The notes under the pieces were generated by a model, which saw nothing but the letters and a program-made list of their open reading frames with translations, had not been told where the DNA came from and did no database searches. From NCBI GenBank assembly GCA_034521955.1, contig JAXHLT010000003.1:806001-870000 (forward strand): a stretch of DNA of 64,000 bases, given 5' to 3'. A program made the position numbers and the translations under genes. The DNA comes from M55B127 sp034521955. Its GTDB lineage: Bacteria; Bacillota; Halanaerobiia; Halanaerobiales; M55B127. The first letter of the stretch is position 1, and the number at the start of each line of letters is the position of its first letter. Positions 29,587-37,090 of the stretch are shown here, piece after piece.

Positions 29587-30055
29587 CTCTAACCCTCCCC
29601 AGCTGACTAACAACTATTTTATATATTCTACTACCATAACTAAATCCAACAGTCCCATGTAAAGCAGTACCATTGTATTTAAACTCAATACGGTCATAAT
29701 AGTCATTAATAATCTTTTTTTCATTAAGGTTTTTATAGATTACTAAATAACCAGGAAAGGTTCCTTTTTTTAAGATCTTATTATTATCTGTATTATATAT
29801 TAAATAGTCATTTTTATTGTCACTGTCTTTTTTATAAATATCATCAGCCCTATATACTTTAATCCCAATATTAATATTTTGATCAACTGCTCTATACCTT
29901 GCCCATCTAAAGTCCATCATGATGTTTCTAACTGTAATTATTGTTTCAAAGGTTTTATAAATTGATCTTGTTGTTGGTGAAACAACTACTAGAGTCGATA
30001 TAACTGCAATTACTGTTATAACTTCTATTAAAGTAAAACCCTTATTTAAACGCAA
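29576..30055 (-). CDS. FimT/GspH-like minor pilin
   Basis: A 159-residue prepilin, MRLNKGFTLIEVITVIAVIS from a TTG at 30053-30055, with GGAGGGGG upstream. DFRWARYRAVDQNINIGIKV and the C-terminal FSYGSRIYKIVVSQLGRVRV match the GspH/FimT domain. It heads the intact set fimT-pilV-pilW-pilX, the four minor pilins that prime pilus assembly in other species. A hairpin covering the ribosome-binding site is described separately. Confidence 0.8.
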   Translation of the reverse strand: MRLNKGFTLIEVITVIAVISTLVVVSPTTRSIYKTFETIITVRNIMMDFRWARYRAVDQNINIGIKVYRADDIYKKDSDNKNDYLIYNTDNNKILKKGTFPGYLVIYKNLNEKKIINDYYDRIEFKYNGTALHGTVGFSYGSRIYKIVVSQLGRVRVEK

Positions 30056-30062
30056 AAATCCC

Positions 30063-30097
30063 CCTCCCTCTAGTTTAGTTATACTAGAGCAAGGAGG
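30063..30097 (-). promoter_or_regulatory. Hairpin covering the ribosome-binding site of the fimT-like gene
   Basis: On the minus strand CCTCC, a 3-nt bulge and CTCTAGT pair with ACTAGAG and GGAGG, with an 8-nt loop. The GGAGG is part of the GGAGGGGG ribosome-binding site, which ends about 5 nt before the TTG start. The structure would hide this site. It could act as translational control or as a weak terminator for the aroE transcript (a short T run follows). Confidence 0.45.
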
Positions 30098-30156
30098 AAA
30101 TTCCTTCCATTTTATTATATTATTTACATTTTTTTCTAATTATAATTATTTTAGTC

Positions 30157-31011
30157 TTATAAATTATTAATCAGTTCATTAACAACATGGTAATCAACGG
30201 TTGTATCTGTCCAGATCTCAAAGGCTTTAACACCTTGATAGACCAACATTTCTATCCCACTAACTGTCTTTGCCTCTTTATCATTACCATTTTTTAAAAA
30301 CTTAGTAACCCTTGGGTTATAGACAAGATCAATTAAGGTATGGGTTTCTAATATATTTTCTTTTTTTACTGGAGAAATATCTTCATACTTATCCTTTGTA
30401 CCTAATGGAGTGGCATTTATTATAATATCTGAGTCTTTAATTGTTGTACTATCTAACTTTCCAAACTTGTGTATTGCAAGATCATCAATAGTATTGAAAT
30501 CATCTTTTAATTTGTTTGCCTTTTTTAAATCTCTGTTCACTACTGTTATCTTTTTAGTACTTCGATCTTTTAGAAAGTAAAGTACAGCCCTTGCTACCCC
30601 ACCGGCTCCAAAAATAATAACTTTTTTATCTTGAAAGTTGATTCCCTTATTAAAGGCTAGTTCATCAAATCCATCAACATCTGTATTATATCCTTTTAAT
30701 TGTCCGTCTTCATTAACTACTGTATTTACAGCACCTATTTTTTTAACCTTTTCATCAACTTGATCTAAATACTTAATTATCTTTTCTTTATAAGGAATAG
30801 TAACATTTACTCCTTTTATATTTAAAACTTTAATACCTTCTACTGCTGTTTTTAAATCTTTTTCATTTAAATCAAATAAGAAGTAATGGTACTTAAGACC
30901 CATCACATTTGATAAAAAGTTATGTATTTTAGGTGATAAAGAGTTTTGTATTTGATCACCAAAAAGTCCGATAATTTTTTCTTTATTTTCTTCAATCACT
31001 TTTTTCACCAA
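30157..31011 (-). CDS. aroE: Shikimate dehydrogenase
   Basis: A protein of about 284 residues that reduces 3-dehydroshikimate with NADPH. Seen are IGLFGDQIQNSLSPKIHN (substrate loop), GVNVTIPYKEKI with the catalytic Lys, INATPLGT, GFDELAFNKG, the NADP loop VIFGAGGVARAVLYFL and NRDLKKANKL, and the C-terminal ISGIEMLVYQGVKAFEIWT. The start is uncertain: TTG 31011, GTG 31008 or GTG 30999, with only AAAAAGG upstream. It overlaps the transporter gene by 20 nt. Confidence 0.93.
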   Translation of the reverse strand: MVKKVIEENKEKIIGLFGDQIQNSLSPKIHNFLSNVMGLKYHYFLFDLNEKDLKTAVEGIKVLNIKGVNVTIPYKEKIIKYLDQVDEKVKKIGAVNTVVNEDGQLKGYNTDVDGFDELAFNKGINFQDKKVIIFGAGGVARAVLYFLKDRSTKKITVVNRDLKKANKLKDDFNTIDDLAIHKFGKLDSTTIKDSDIIINATPLGTKDKYEDISPVKKENILETHTLIDLVYNPRVTKFLKNGNDKEAKTVSGIEMLVYQGVKAFEIWTDTTVDYHVVNELINNL

Positions 31012-31891
31012 CCTTTTTGTCTCCCAGTTCTGATAAAAGTATACCTAAAAATATTAACACTGCTCCAATCATGCCCATCGTCTGCATTCTTTCACTTAAA
31101 ATCATAAATGAAAACAAGGCTCCAAAGACCGGTTCTAATGAAAAGATTAGTCCGGTGTGTGTAGAAGTAGTAAACTGCTGTGCTCTACTTTGAACAAAGA
31201 TTGCTAAAGCTGTAGCAAAGATACCGGTATAGATAATTACAGCTATACTGTTAGAATTAATTGGTGCTGCTGCTGAACTTTCAAAAAATGAGATTACTGT
31301 ACCTAATACCATTACTGTAGTTATCTGCAGCCAGGTAATCACTAAAGGATCCTCATTTTTGATATACTTACTTAAAAAAACAATCTGTAAAGCAATTGAA
31401 ACTGCACAGAAAAATGTTAACAGATCTCCGTAGTTAAAGCCTGCTTCAGTAAAACCGGTTAGAAAGTACATACCTACTAAAGCTAAAAATACTCCACCCC
31501 AGGAACTTAAAGACGGAATCTCTTTTAAAATAAAGATCGATAAAATTGGTACAACGATTACAGACAGTCCGGTAATAAAACCAGAACGTGAAGCTGTTGT
31601 AAACTGCAGGCCGTAGATTTGAAATGCATATCCTAAAAAAAGCCACAAACCTAAAAATGTACCGATCTTTATGGTCTTTAAGTTTATTTTTTTCAATCTT
31701 TTATTTAATATTAGTGTTAATACTATAAAAGCTGTTATAAACCTTAATGATATAAAATAAAAGGGCTTAACATTCCCTAAAGCAATTTTCATCAAAGGAA
31801 ATGTTGTACCCCAAATCATAACAATAAATATCAATGATAGGTCAGCTTTTAGCATAACTAACTTATCTTTATTTTTAAACAAAGAAATCAA
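30992..31891 (-). CDS. EamA family (DMT) transporter
   Basis: A 299-residue membrane protein with ten hydrophobic helices in two EamA halves. MIWGTTFPLMKIALG and FITAFIVLTLIL mark the first; AVIIYTGIFATALAIFVQSR and IFSLEPVFGALFSFMILSE mark the second. The PEP-like GLIFSLEPVFGALF motif is characteristic. Substrate is unknown; relatives export amino acids or metabolites. It is placed between the Crp/Fnr gene and aroE. Confidence 0.88.
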   Translation of the reverse strand: MISLFKNKDKLVMLKADLSLIFIVMIWGTTFPLMKIALGNVKPFYFISLRFITAFIVLTLILNKRLKKINLKTIKIGTFLGLWLFLGYAFQIYGLQFTTASRSGFITGLSVIVVPILSIFILKEIPSLSSWGGVFLALVGMYFLTGFTEAGFNYGDLLTFFCAVSIALQIVFLSKYIKNEDPLVITWLQITTVMVLGTVISFFESSAAAPINSNSIAVIIYTGIFATALAIFVQSRAQQFTTSTHTGLIFSLEPVFGALFSFMILSERMQTMGMIGAVLIFLGILLSELGDKKVGEKSD

Positions 31892-31897
31892 TCCTTA

Positions 31898-32590
31898 CTA
31901 TAATGAAGTATGTAACTTTTTACCCAGTTTTTCTTCATCAATTAAAACTATCTTTCTTTTATACATCTTTATAATACCTTCATCTATAAAGTTATTCATA
32001 ATCTTAGTAACTGTAACCCTTGAAGATCCAATTAAATTAGCAATCTCTTTATGGGTTAAGATAAGGTCGATCATCTCTCCACCATTAATCTCAACACCAA
32101 AGTCATCTACAAACCTTCTAATCAAGCTTGCCATCCTACCTGCAGCATCATGGAAGACTAATTCCCTAACCTGACTGGTCAAAAGCCTTGTCTTTTTAGC
32201 AAGAGATTCAATGATCTTTAAAGCTAATCCGGGTTCTTTTGTTATTATACTTTCTAGTTTTTCCCTTGGAATTATAACAAGCCTTGTTTTTTCCATTGCT
32301 TCTGCAGTAATAGGGTGTGGGTCAAGGTCAAAGAATGATATTTCACCCATGATATCTCCTTCCTGCAGAATGTTTAGTACCTTTTCTTTTCCGTCAGGAG
32401 AAAGCATAGACAGTTTAACCCTACCTGAAACTAATAAATAAAGTCCACCATGATCATCATTTTCAAAAAATATTATTTCACCTTTTTGAAAGTGTTTGTC
32501 ATAAGAACTTTCACATACCATTTTAAGCTCATTTGCTTCTAACTTAGAAAAAACGGTTAGGTCTTTTAAACAGTTTTGCAGCTCTTCCAT
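31898..32590 (-). CDS. Crp/Fnr family transcription regulator
   Basis: A 230-residue regulator. The N-terminal cyclic-nucleotide-fold (FENDDHGGLYLLVSGRVKLS, GDIMGEISFFDLDPHPITAE) is followed by a dimer helix and a C-terminal winged helix-turn-helix (LTHKEIANLIGSSRVTVTKI). The sensor part lacks the cysteine cluster of Fnr and the full cAMP-binding Arg-Ser pair is not evident, so its signal is unclear. It lies 2 nt after the zinc-protein gene and 6 nt before the EamA transporter. Confidence 0.9.
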   Translation of the reverse strand: MEELQNCLKDLTVFSKLEANELKMVCESSYDKHFQKGEIIFFENDDHGGLYLLVSGRVKLSMLSPDGKEKVLNILQEGDIMGEISFFDLDPHPITAEAMEKTRLVIIPREKLESIITKEPGLALKIIESLAKKTRLLTSQVRELVFHDAAGRMASLIRRFVDDFGVEINGGEMIDLILTHKEIANLIGSSRVTVTKIMNNFIDEGIIKMYKRKIVLIDEEKLGKKLHTSL

Positions 32591-32592
32591 AT

Positions 32593-32826
32593 TTACTTTC
32601 CTCCTTGGTCATTCTCTTTATTATCTGAATTAAAAATCCTTTTTATTCTATCCATTAACCCTGTATCATCAATCTCAGGAAATTCATAACCACAGTTAGG
32701 ACATCTTATTAGTCCACAGCTGTTTTTATTTAAAGGACAGCCTTCACAGCTTTTTTTTGAATCTTCCTTTTTAAAGTTATGTCCACAGAAAGGACAGATT
32801 ATATTTTTATCATTATCTTCTGTCAT
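32593..32826 (-). CDS. Small protein with three CxxC-type zinc sites
   Basis: A 77-residue protein, family not recognised. It contains CPFC (11-14), CEGC (29-32), an extra Cys in NSCGL, and CPNC (43-46), so one or two zinc ribbons or an iron-sulfur site are possible. The tail is charged (DRIKRIFNSDNKENDQGGK). It is squeezed between fur (3 nt) and the Crp/Fnr gene (2 nt), so the three are one transcript. A role in redox or metal response is suggested only by position. Confidence 0.6.
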   Translation of the reverse strand: MTEDNDKNIICPFCGHNFKKEDSKKSCEGCPLNKNSCGLIRCPNCGYEFPEIDDTGLMDRIKRIFNSDNKENDQGGK

Positions 32827-32829
32827 AGT

Positions 32830-33270
32830 TTACTCACTCTCCTGAGAACAGTCTTTACACACTCCATAAAATTTAATGATATGATCTCTAATTTCAAAGT
32901 CATACTCTTTTTCAATCTGTTTTTCAAAGTCAATTAATGCTTTATCATTAAACTCAATTATCTCATTACAGTTAATACAGATTAAGTGATGATGGTGTTT
33001 TTCGATCAAATTAAGTTCATAGTACTTAAAAGCATCATTAAAATCTAACTGTTTTAAGATACCAAGTCTGTGAAATAACTCTAGGTTTCTATATATAGTT
33101 GCAAGTCCAATATTACTATCTCTATTTTTTAGTATATCTGAAAGTTGTTCAGCATTAAAGTGTTTTTCTTTATGTTTTAAAAATACTTTTAAAATTTCTT
33201 TTCGTTGTGATGTTAATCTATAGTCATTTTCTAGCAGTATCTTTTTAAATCTATCAAAATTTTTTTCCAT
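32830..33270 (-). CDS. fur: Fur family metal-responsive repressor
   Basis: A 146-residue Fur-family protein from ATG 33270 (AAAGGGGGAGC upstream); 11 further upstream residues are not family-like. The winged-helix DNA-binding half includes YRLTSQRKEILKVFLKHKEK and LATIYRNLELFHRLGI. The metal part has EKHHHHLICINC and, at the C-terminus, CKDC, forming the structural zinc site. Fur, PerR and Zur cannot be separated safely by sequence alone. The perfect Fur-type box at 1605-1619 favours Fur. Confidence 0.88.
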   Translation of the reverse strand: MEKNFDRFKKILLENDYRLTSQRKEILKVFLKHKEKHFNAEQLSDILKNRDSNIGLATIYRNLELFHRLGILKQLDFNDAFKYYELNLIEKHHHHLICINCNEIIEFNDKALIDFEKQIEKEYDFEIRDHIIKFYGVCKDCSQESE

Positions 33271-33354
33271 TAAAAAGCTCCCCCTTTGAAAAAAATTAAA
33301 CAATTTAGTTAATCTATATTAATTCTATCATGAATCTTATTAAATTGTAAACTA

Positions 33355-33383
33355 TTGACTTAATATGTAATAAATAGTATAAT
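33355..33383 (+). promoter_or_regulatory. Promoter of the AbrB-like gene
   Basis: TTGACT (33355-33360), a 17-nt spacer and TATAAT (33378-33383) precede the gene by 57 nt. An AAGGAGGTGGG ribosome-binding site lies before the ATG. It is a strong plus-strand promoter, divergent from fur. Confidence 0.8.
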
Positions 33384-33440
33384 TAAACTATACTCAAGAA
33401 AAACAAAATATGTTTCATATATTATTAAGGAGGTGGGAAG

Positions 33441-33692
33441 ATGAAATCTACAGGAATTGTTAGAAAAATAGATGACCTCGGTAGAATGGTGATTCCTATT
33501 GAACTCCGCAAAACAATGAATATTAATAAAAAAGATCCCATGGAAATCTTCGTTGAAGAAGATAAAATTATACTAAAAAAATATGAGCCCGCTTGTATTT
33601 TCTGCGGAAGCGCTGATGATACATTTGAATACAAAGGTAGAACGATATGTAGTGTATGCATGGACAAAATGAATGAAGAAGTTGATGAGTAG
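33441..33692 (+). CDS. AbrB-type transition-state regulator with C-terminal zinc finger
   Basis: An 83-residue protein. Residues 1-50 (MKSTGIVRKIDDLGRMVIPI and EIFVEEDKIILKKYEP) are the swapped-hairpin AbrB DNA-binding domain, almost the same as Bacillus AbrB. The C-terminal half instead carries CIFCGSADDTFEYKG and ICSVC, a four-cysteine zinc finger. It should bind promoters as a dimer or tetramer. It has a strong promoter, ribosome-binding site and terminator, so it is monocistronic. Confidence 0.9.
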   Translation: MKSTGIVRKIDDLGRMVIPIELRKTMNINKKDPMEIFVEEDKIILKKYEPACIFCGSADDTFEYKGRTICSVCMDKMNEEVDE

Positions 33693-33700
33693 AACATAAA

Positions 33701-33740
33701 AAAGTAGCACCTAGTTATTAAAACAGGTGCTACTTTTTTT
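33701..33740. terminator. Bidirectional terminator between abrB-like and sleB-like genes
   Basis: AAAGTAGCACC (33701-33711) pairs with AGGTGCTACTTT (33725 onward), a stem of about 10 bp with an AT-rich loop. T-runs follow on both strands. It serves the plus-strand AbrB-like gene and the convergent hydrolase gene. Confidence 0.9.
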
Positions 33741-33744
33741 GTGT

Positions 33745-34437
33745 TTATCTAGCAAAAACATGATCTCCTATTTTTTTAATAATCGGTCTTTGTGATATCC
33801 AAGAAAGGTTAGTCGCTACTTTAGGATTATAAAAGAACAAAGAACTATGAGTTGGATCATATCCAACTAAAGCTGTCTTTGCAGCATTCATTGAAACCTG
33901 ATCAGGAAAAAAGTTTGCCTGACCGTCAAATAAACTGCTGAACTGTCCTCTCTGTAGGATTACTTCCCTTATTGTATCAGGAAACTTACTGCTTTTTACT
34001 CTATTTAAAATAACAGCCCCTACTGCTACTTTACCTGTAAAACTTTCACCTCTAGCTTCACCGTGAATTATTCTTGCCAATAGAATTATTTGTTCTCTTG
34101 ATATATCCATTGTTTCATATATATTATTATTAGGTAATTTCTGTATAGTAGAATTACCTGCAATTCCATCAACTTTTAATTCATTTGCTTTTTGAAGCCG
34201 TTTTACCGCCTCAACTGTTTTCTTCCCATATATACCATCTATTCTTCCGCTGTATAAGTTTAAATCTGTTAATTCCTGTTGTAGAATTGCTACATCAGAA
34301 CCTTCATCTCCATACTCCAACATTCTTGTGCCTAAGTCATAAAAATCATCAGCTTTCACCACATTAACATAACTTACAAAGATAAACATTGTTATTACTA
34401 AAACCATAAACAACTTTCTCATTTTACTGTAAAACAT
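33745..34437 (-). CDS. SleB-like cell wall hydrolase
   Basis: A 230-residue exported hydrolase. ATG 34437 (GGAGGG upstream) gives a signal peptide (KLFMVLVITMFIFVSYVNVV). A peptidoglycan-binding domain (YGDEGSDVAILQQELTDLNL ... GIAGNSTIQKL) comes next. A Hydrolase_2/SleB domain follows (IILLARIIHGEARGESFTGK with the catalytic Glu, AVILNRVKSSKFPDTIREVI). In spore formers such enzymes digest the spore cortex; they also occur in non-sporulating relatives. The gene follows the YqeG-type phosphatase with overlap-scale spacing. Confidence 0.9.
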   Translation of the reverse strand: MFYSKMRKLFMVLVITMFIFVSYVNVVKADDFYDLGTRMLEYGDEGSDVAILQQELTDLNLYSGRIDGIYGKKTVEAVKRLQKANELKVDGIAGNSTIQKLPNNNIYETMDISREQIILLARIIHGEARGESFTGKVAVGAVILNRVKSSKFPDTIREVILQRGQFSSLFDGQANFFPDQVSMNAAKTALVGYDPTHSSLFFYNPKVATNLSWISQRPIIKKIGDHVFAR

Positions 34438-34454
34438 AATAATCCCTCCATTAA

Positions 34455-34949
34455 TCAATCGTGGTACATCCCTCTGTTAATAACGAACTTTTCAAACAAC
34501 CTCATTAATCGTGTTGTGATAAATTCGTTTTTATTCAAAGGATCGACTAAAATTGTCATAAAGCCCATTCTGTTTCCACCTAGTACATCTGTAAATACTT
34601 GATCACCTATTACAGCAATTTCATCTCTTTTTAGATCAAGTATCTTTAAAGACTTTATGTATGCTTTCTTTCTAGGTTTCACAGCATTACCTATTGCTGG
34701 GATGTCCAGTTGATTGCTGAAGTACTCAACTCTCTTATTCATTCCGTTAGATATTAGACATAATTTAAAACCTTCTTTTAATAATTTTTTAAACCAGTTA
34801 AATACTTCATCACTTATATTTTTATCATTCCAGGGAATAATTGTATTATCTATATCAACTATGATTCCTTTAATGCCAGCATCTTTAAGATTGTCTAAAT
34901 TAATTTCAAAAACACTTTCATAATAAGAATCTGGATATAATTTATTCAA
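34455..34949 (-). CDS. YqeG family HAD-IIIA phosphatase
   Basis: The start is a TTG at 34949, nine bases after GGAGG, giving MNKLYPDSYYESVFEINLDN. The HAD motifs are IIVDIDNTIIPW (nucleophile Asp), LISNG (motif II), KPRKKAY (Lys) and IAVIGDQVFTDVLGGNRMGF (acidic pair). The length of about 164 residues is typical of YqeG, a conserved phosphatase of unknown physiological substrate that is often near shikimate or ribosome genes. It has its own promoter (34990-35018). Confidence 0.88.
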   Translation of the reverse strand: MNKLYPDSYYESVFEINLDNLKDAGIKGIIVDIDNTIIPWNDKNISDEVFNWFKKLLKEGFKLCLISNGMNKRVEYFSNQLDIPAIGNAVKPRKKAYIKSLKILDLKRDEIAVIGDQVFTDVLGGNRMGFMTILVDPLNKNEFITTRLMRLFEKFVINRGMYHD

Positions 34950-34989
34950 TATGATAGCCTCCGAATTATACAACTTCTGTCTTACAGTA

Positions 34990-35018
34990 ATCATAACTAA
35001 TATACTATAACTTGTCAA
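34990..35018 (-). promoter_or_regulatory. Promoter of the yqeG-sleB unit
   Basis: On the minus strand TTGACA (35013-35018), a 17-nt spacer and TATGAT (34990-34995) lie about 41 nt before the TTG start. The promoter begins directly after the DUF4911-type gene, indicating a new transcription unit. Confidence 0.75.
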
Positions 35019-35023
35019 ATATT

Positions 35024-35245
35024 TTAAGTGCTAATAATTTCTACCTCAAATTTGTTACTTAAATCATCTAAAATATCTAAGACAAGATCCCTGGTACCTT
35101 CGGTAACATCAAGGTATATCTCTCCTGAATCATCTTTGCTAACAGTAAGCATTGCAATCCCTTCAAAGGATTTAAAGACCATATCTACAAACACTATTTC
35201 TTCCTGTGGAATTTTTGCTACTATCCTTTTAGTGTTAAGTTCCAT
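35024..35245 (-). CDS. DUF4911-type small protein
   Basis: A 73-residue protein without membrane segments (KRIVAKIPQEEIVFVDMVFK, EGIAMLTVSKDDSGEIYLDV, LVLDILDDLSNKFEVEI). The alternating strand-helix pattern and its position right after a U32 peptidase-type gene match DUF4911. Its start codon overlaps the end of the trhP gene. Function unknown. Confidence 0.65.
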   Translation of the reverse strand: MELNTKRIVAKIPQEEIVFVDMVFKSFEGIAMLTVSKDDSGEIYLDVTEGTRDLVLDILDDLSNKFEVEIIST

Positions 35246-36468
35246 TACTTTCTAACCTCTCTTCTTACAACTTCCAGTTCTTGATAGCTGTTCTTAACCG
35301 GAACTCTAATTATTTCTTTAGGATGAGGTGCATCTTCAACCTCTATACCTTCTTCATTTATAATATAGTCTACAGTCTCTTTTTGAACTGTACCATCGTG
35401 TTTTAAGATCTCAATTAGATCACCCTTAAAGAACTTGTGTCTTACCTCAATTAGTACTTCATCTTCTTTAGGGTCATAACCACGGACCACACCCATAAAA
35501 TCAAAGGTCCTCTGATAGGCTGAAGACTCATAGTTTTGTGCTTCTTCAGTCGGTGGGTGTAAAAAAAATCCGGTCGTATAACCACGGTGGCTTACCTTTT
35601 TTAAGTCGGCTAACCAGTTTTGGTTAAACTCATAATTTTCTTTGTCTTCATAGTATAGATCAATAGCTTTTCTATAGATTGAAATCACATTTGCAACATA
35701 GTGCATTCCTTTCATCCGTCCTTCAACCTTTAAACTGTCAACTCCCGTATCTATTACCTCTGGGATATGTTCAATTAAACAGAGATCTTTTGAATTCATA
35801 ATATGTGTACCGTTTTTATCTTCAAAGACAGGATAGAATTCATTAGGTCGTTCTTCTTCAACAAGGTGGTACTTCCAGCGGCAGGAATGAGCACACTTTC
35901 CTCGGTTTGCGTCTCGATTAACAAAGTAGTTACTTAATAGACATCTCCCAGAGTAAGAAATACACATTGCACCATGGATAAACATTTCAAGTGATATATC
36001 TGTTTTGGCTCTAATCTCTTTTATTTCATCTTTACTCAACTCTCTAGCAAGGATAATTCTTTCCATCCCCATCTCTTTCCAGAAAGCTACACTTGCATAG
36101 TTTACTGCATTTGCCTGAGTACTTAAATGAAGCGGTATATCTATATTTTCATCTCGAAGTATCTGTAAAACACCCGGGTCTGAAATTATTAAAGCATCAA
36201 CTCCAATTTCGTCTAATTGGTGTAAATACTCTGGTAGTCCCTCTAGGTCTTCATTATGTGGGATCATATTTACAGTTACATAGAGCTTTTTATTTCTTTG
36301 ATGAATAAACTCAGTTCCTTCTTTTAGTTCTTCATAACTAAAGTTATCAGCACCTTCTCTTAGGCCATAACTAAATCCACCACAGTATACTGCATCTGCA
36401 CCATATAGTATGGCTATTTTTAGTTTTTCTAAATTACCGGCCGGTGCTAAAAGTTCAACCTTTTCCAT
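35245..36468 (-). CDS. trhP: Peptidase U32 family tRNA hydroxylation protein
   Basis: A 407-residue U32 family protein. It shows the N-terminal LLAPAGNLEKLKIAILYGAD, AVYCGGFSYGLR, LHLSTQANAVN, the family signature EMFIHGAMCISYSGRCLLSN, the iron-sulfur type RGKCAHSCRWKY and DSLKVEGRMKGMHYVA. TrhP-type proteins take part in prephenate-dependent 5-hydroxylation of U34 in tRNA. The neighbouring TrmR-type methyltransferase makes this role likely. The single gene here corresponds to the yrrN/yrrO pair of Bacillus. Confidence 0.88.
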   Translation of the reverse strand: MEKVELLAPAGNLEKLKIAILYGADAVYCGGFSYGLREGADNFSYEELKEGTEFIHQRNKKLYVTVNMIPHNEDLEGLPEYLHQLDEIGVDALIISDPGVLQILRDENIDIPLHLSTQANAVNYASVAFWKEMGMERIILARELSKDEIKEIRAKTDISLEMFIHGAMCISYSGRCLLSNYFVNRDANRGKCAHSCRWKYHLVEEERPNEFYPVFEDKNGTHIMNSKDLCLIEHIPEVIDTGVDSLKVEGRMKGMHYVANVISIYRKAIDLYYEDKENYEFNQNWLADLKKVSHRGYTTGFFLHPPTEEAQNYESSAYQRTFDFMGVVRGYDPKEDEVLIEVRHKFFKGDLIEILKHDGTVQKETVDYIINEEGIEVEDAPHPKEIIRVPVKNSYQELEVVRREVRK

Positions 36469-36472
36469 TACT

Positions 36473-37090
36473 TTACCTCCTGATACTTATCGTCAGTCCA
36501 TCATCTATATCAAACAGTCTACTGTCAAATTTCTGATTATTTTTTAAATAGATTAAAAACTTTCTCATATTAACTACAATTGTTCTCATTTTATGGTCAA
36601 CCTTACCCTCATTTTTAACAAGGCCTTTATATAGTACATTATCACATAATATTATTCCGTTTTCATTAATTTTATCTTCAGCCATCTTAAATAAATTAAG
36701 ATACTGCCCTTTGGCAGCATCTATGAATATTAAGTCGAATTTTCTTCTTAAGTAAGGTATGATTTCTAAAGCATCACCATATTTAAAGTTAACCTTTTTA
36801 TTAAACCTAAACTCTTTTATATTATTCTTAGCCTCTATTAAACGAGCTTCATCTCTTTCTATGGTAACTATCTCACAATCAGAGTCCGAATACTCTGCCA
36901 GCCATAAAGTAGAGTAACCAACTGCTGTTCCAACTTCTAAAATTAGTTTTGGTTTGTTAAATAACAAAACAGACTTTAAAAAGTTAGCAGTATCTCTATT
37001 TATAATTGGAATATGATCTTTTTTAGCCCTTTTTTCAAGATCTTTTAACTTTTGACTATCTTCCCATAGTTCAAAAAATTGATCAGTCAT
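36473..37090 (-). CDS. trmR: tRNA 5-hydroxyuridine O-methyltransferase
   Basis: A 205-residue class I SAM methyltransferase of the COMT/TrmR family. It has LILEVGTAVGYSTLWLAEYS (motif I), VTIERDEARLIEAKNN, KFDLIFIDAAKGQYLNLFKM (metal-binding Asp) and CDNVLYKG with a metal ligand. Position between mltG and a U32 protein is the same as yrrM (trmR) in Bacillus, whose product methylates ho5U34 to mo5U34. It overlaps mltG by 8 nt. Confidence 0.88.
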   Translation of the reverse strand: MTDQFFELWEDSQKLKDLEKRAKKDHIPIINRDTANFLKSVLLFNKPKLILEVGTAVGYSTLWLAEYSDSDCEIVTIERDEARLIEAKNNIKEFRFNKKVNFKYGDALEIIPYLRRKFDLIFIDAAKGQYLNLFKMAEDKINENGIILCDNVLYKGLVKNEGKVDHKMRTIVVNMRKFLIYLKNNQKFDSRLFDIDDGLTISIRR

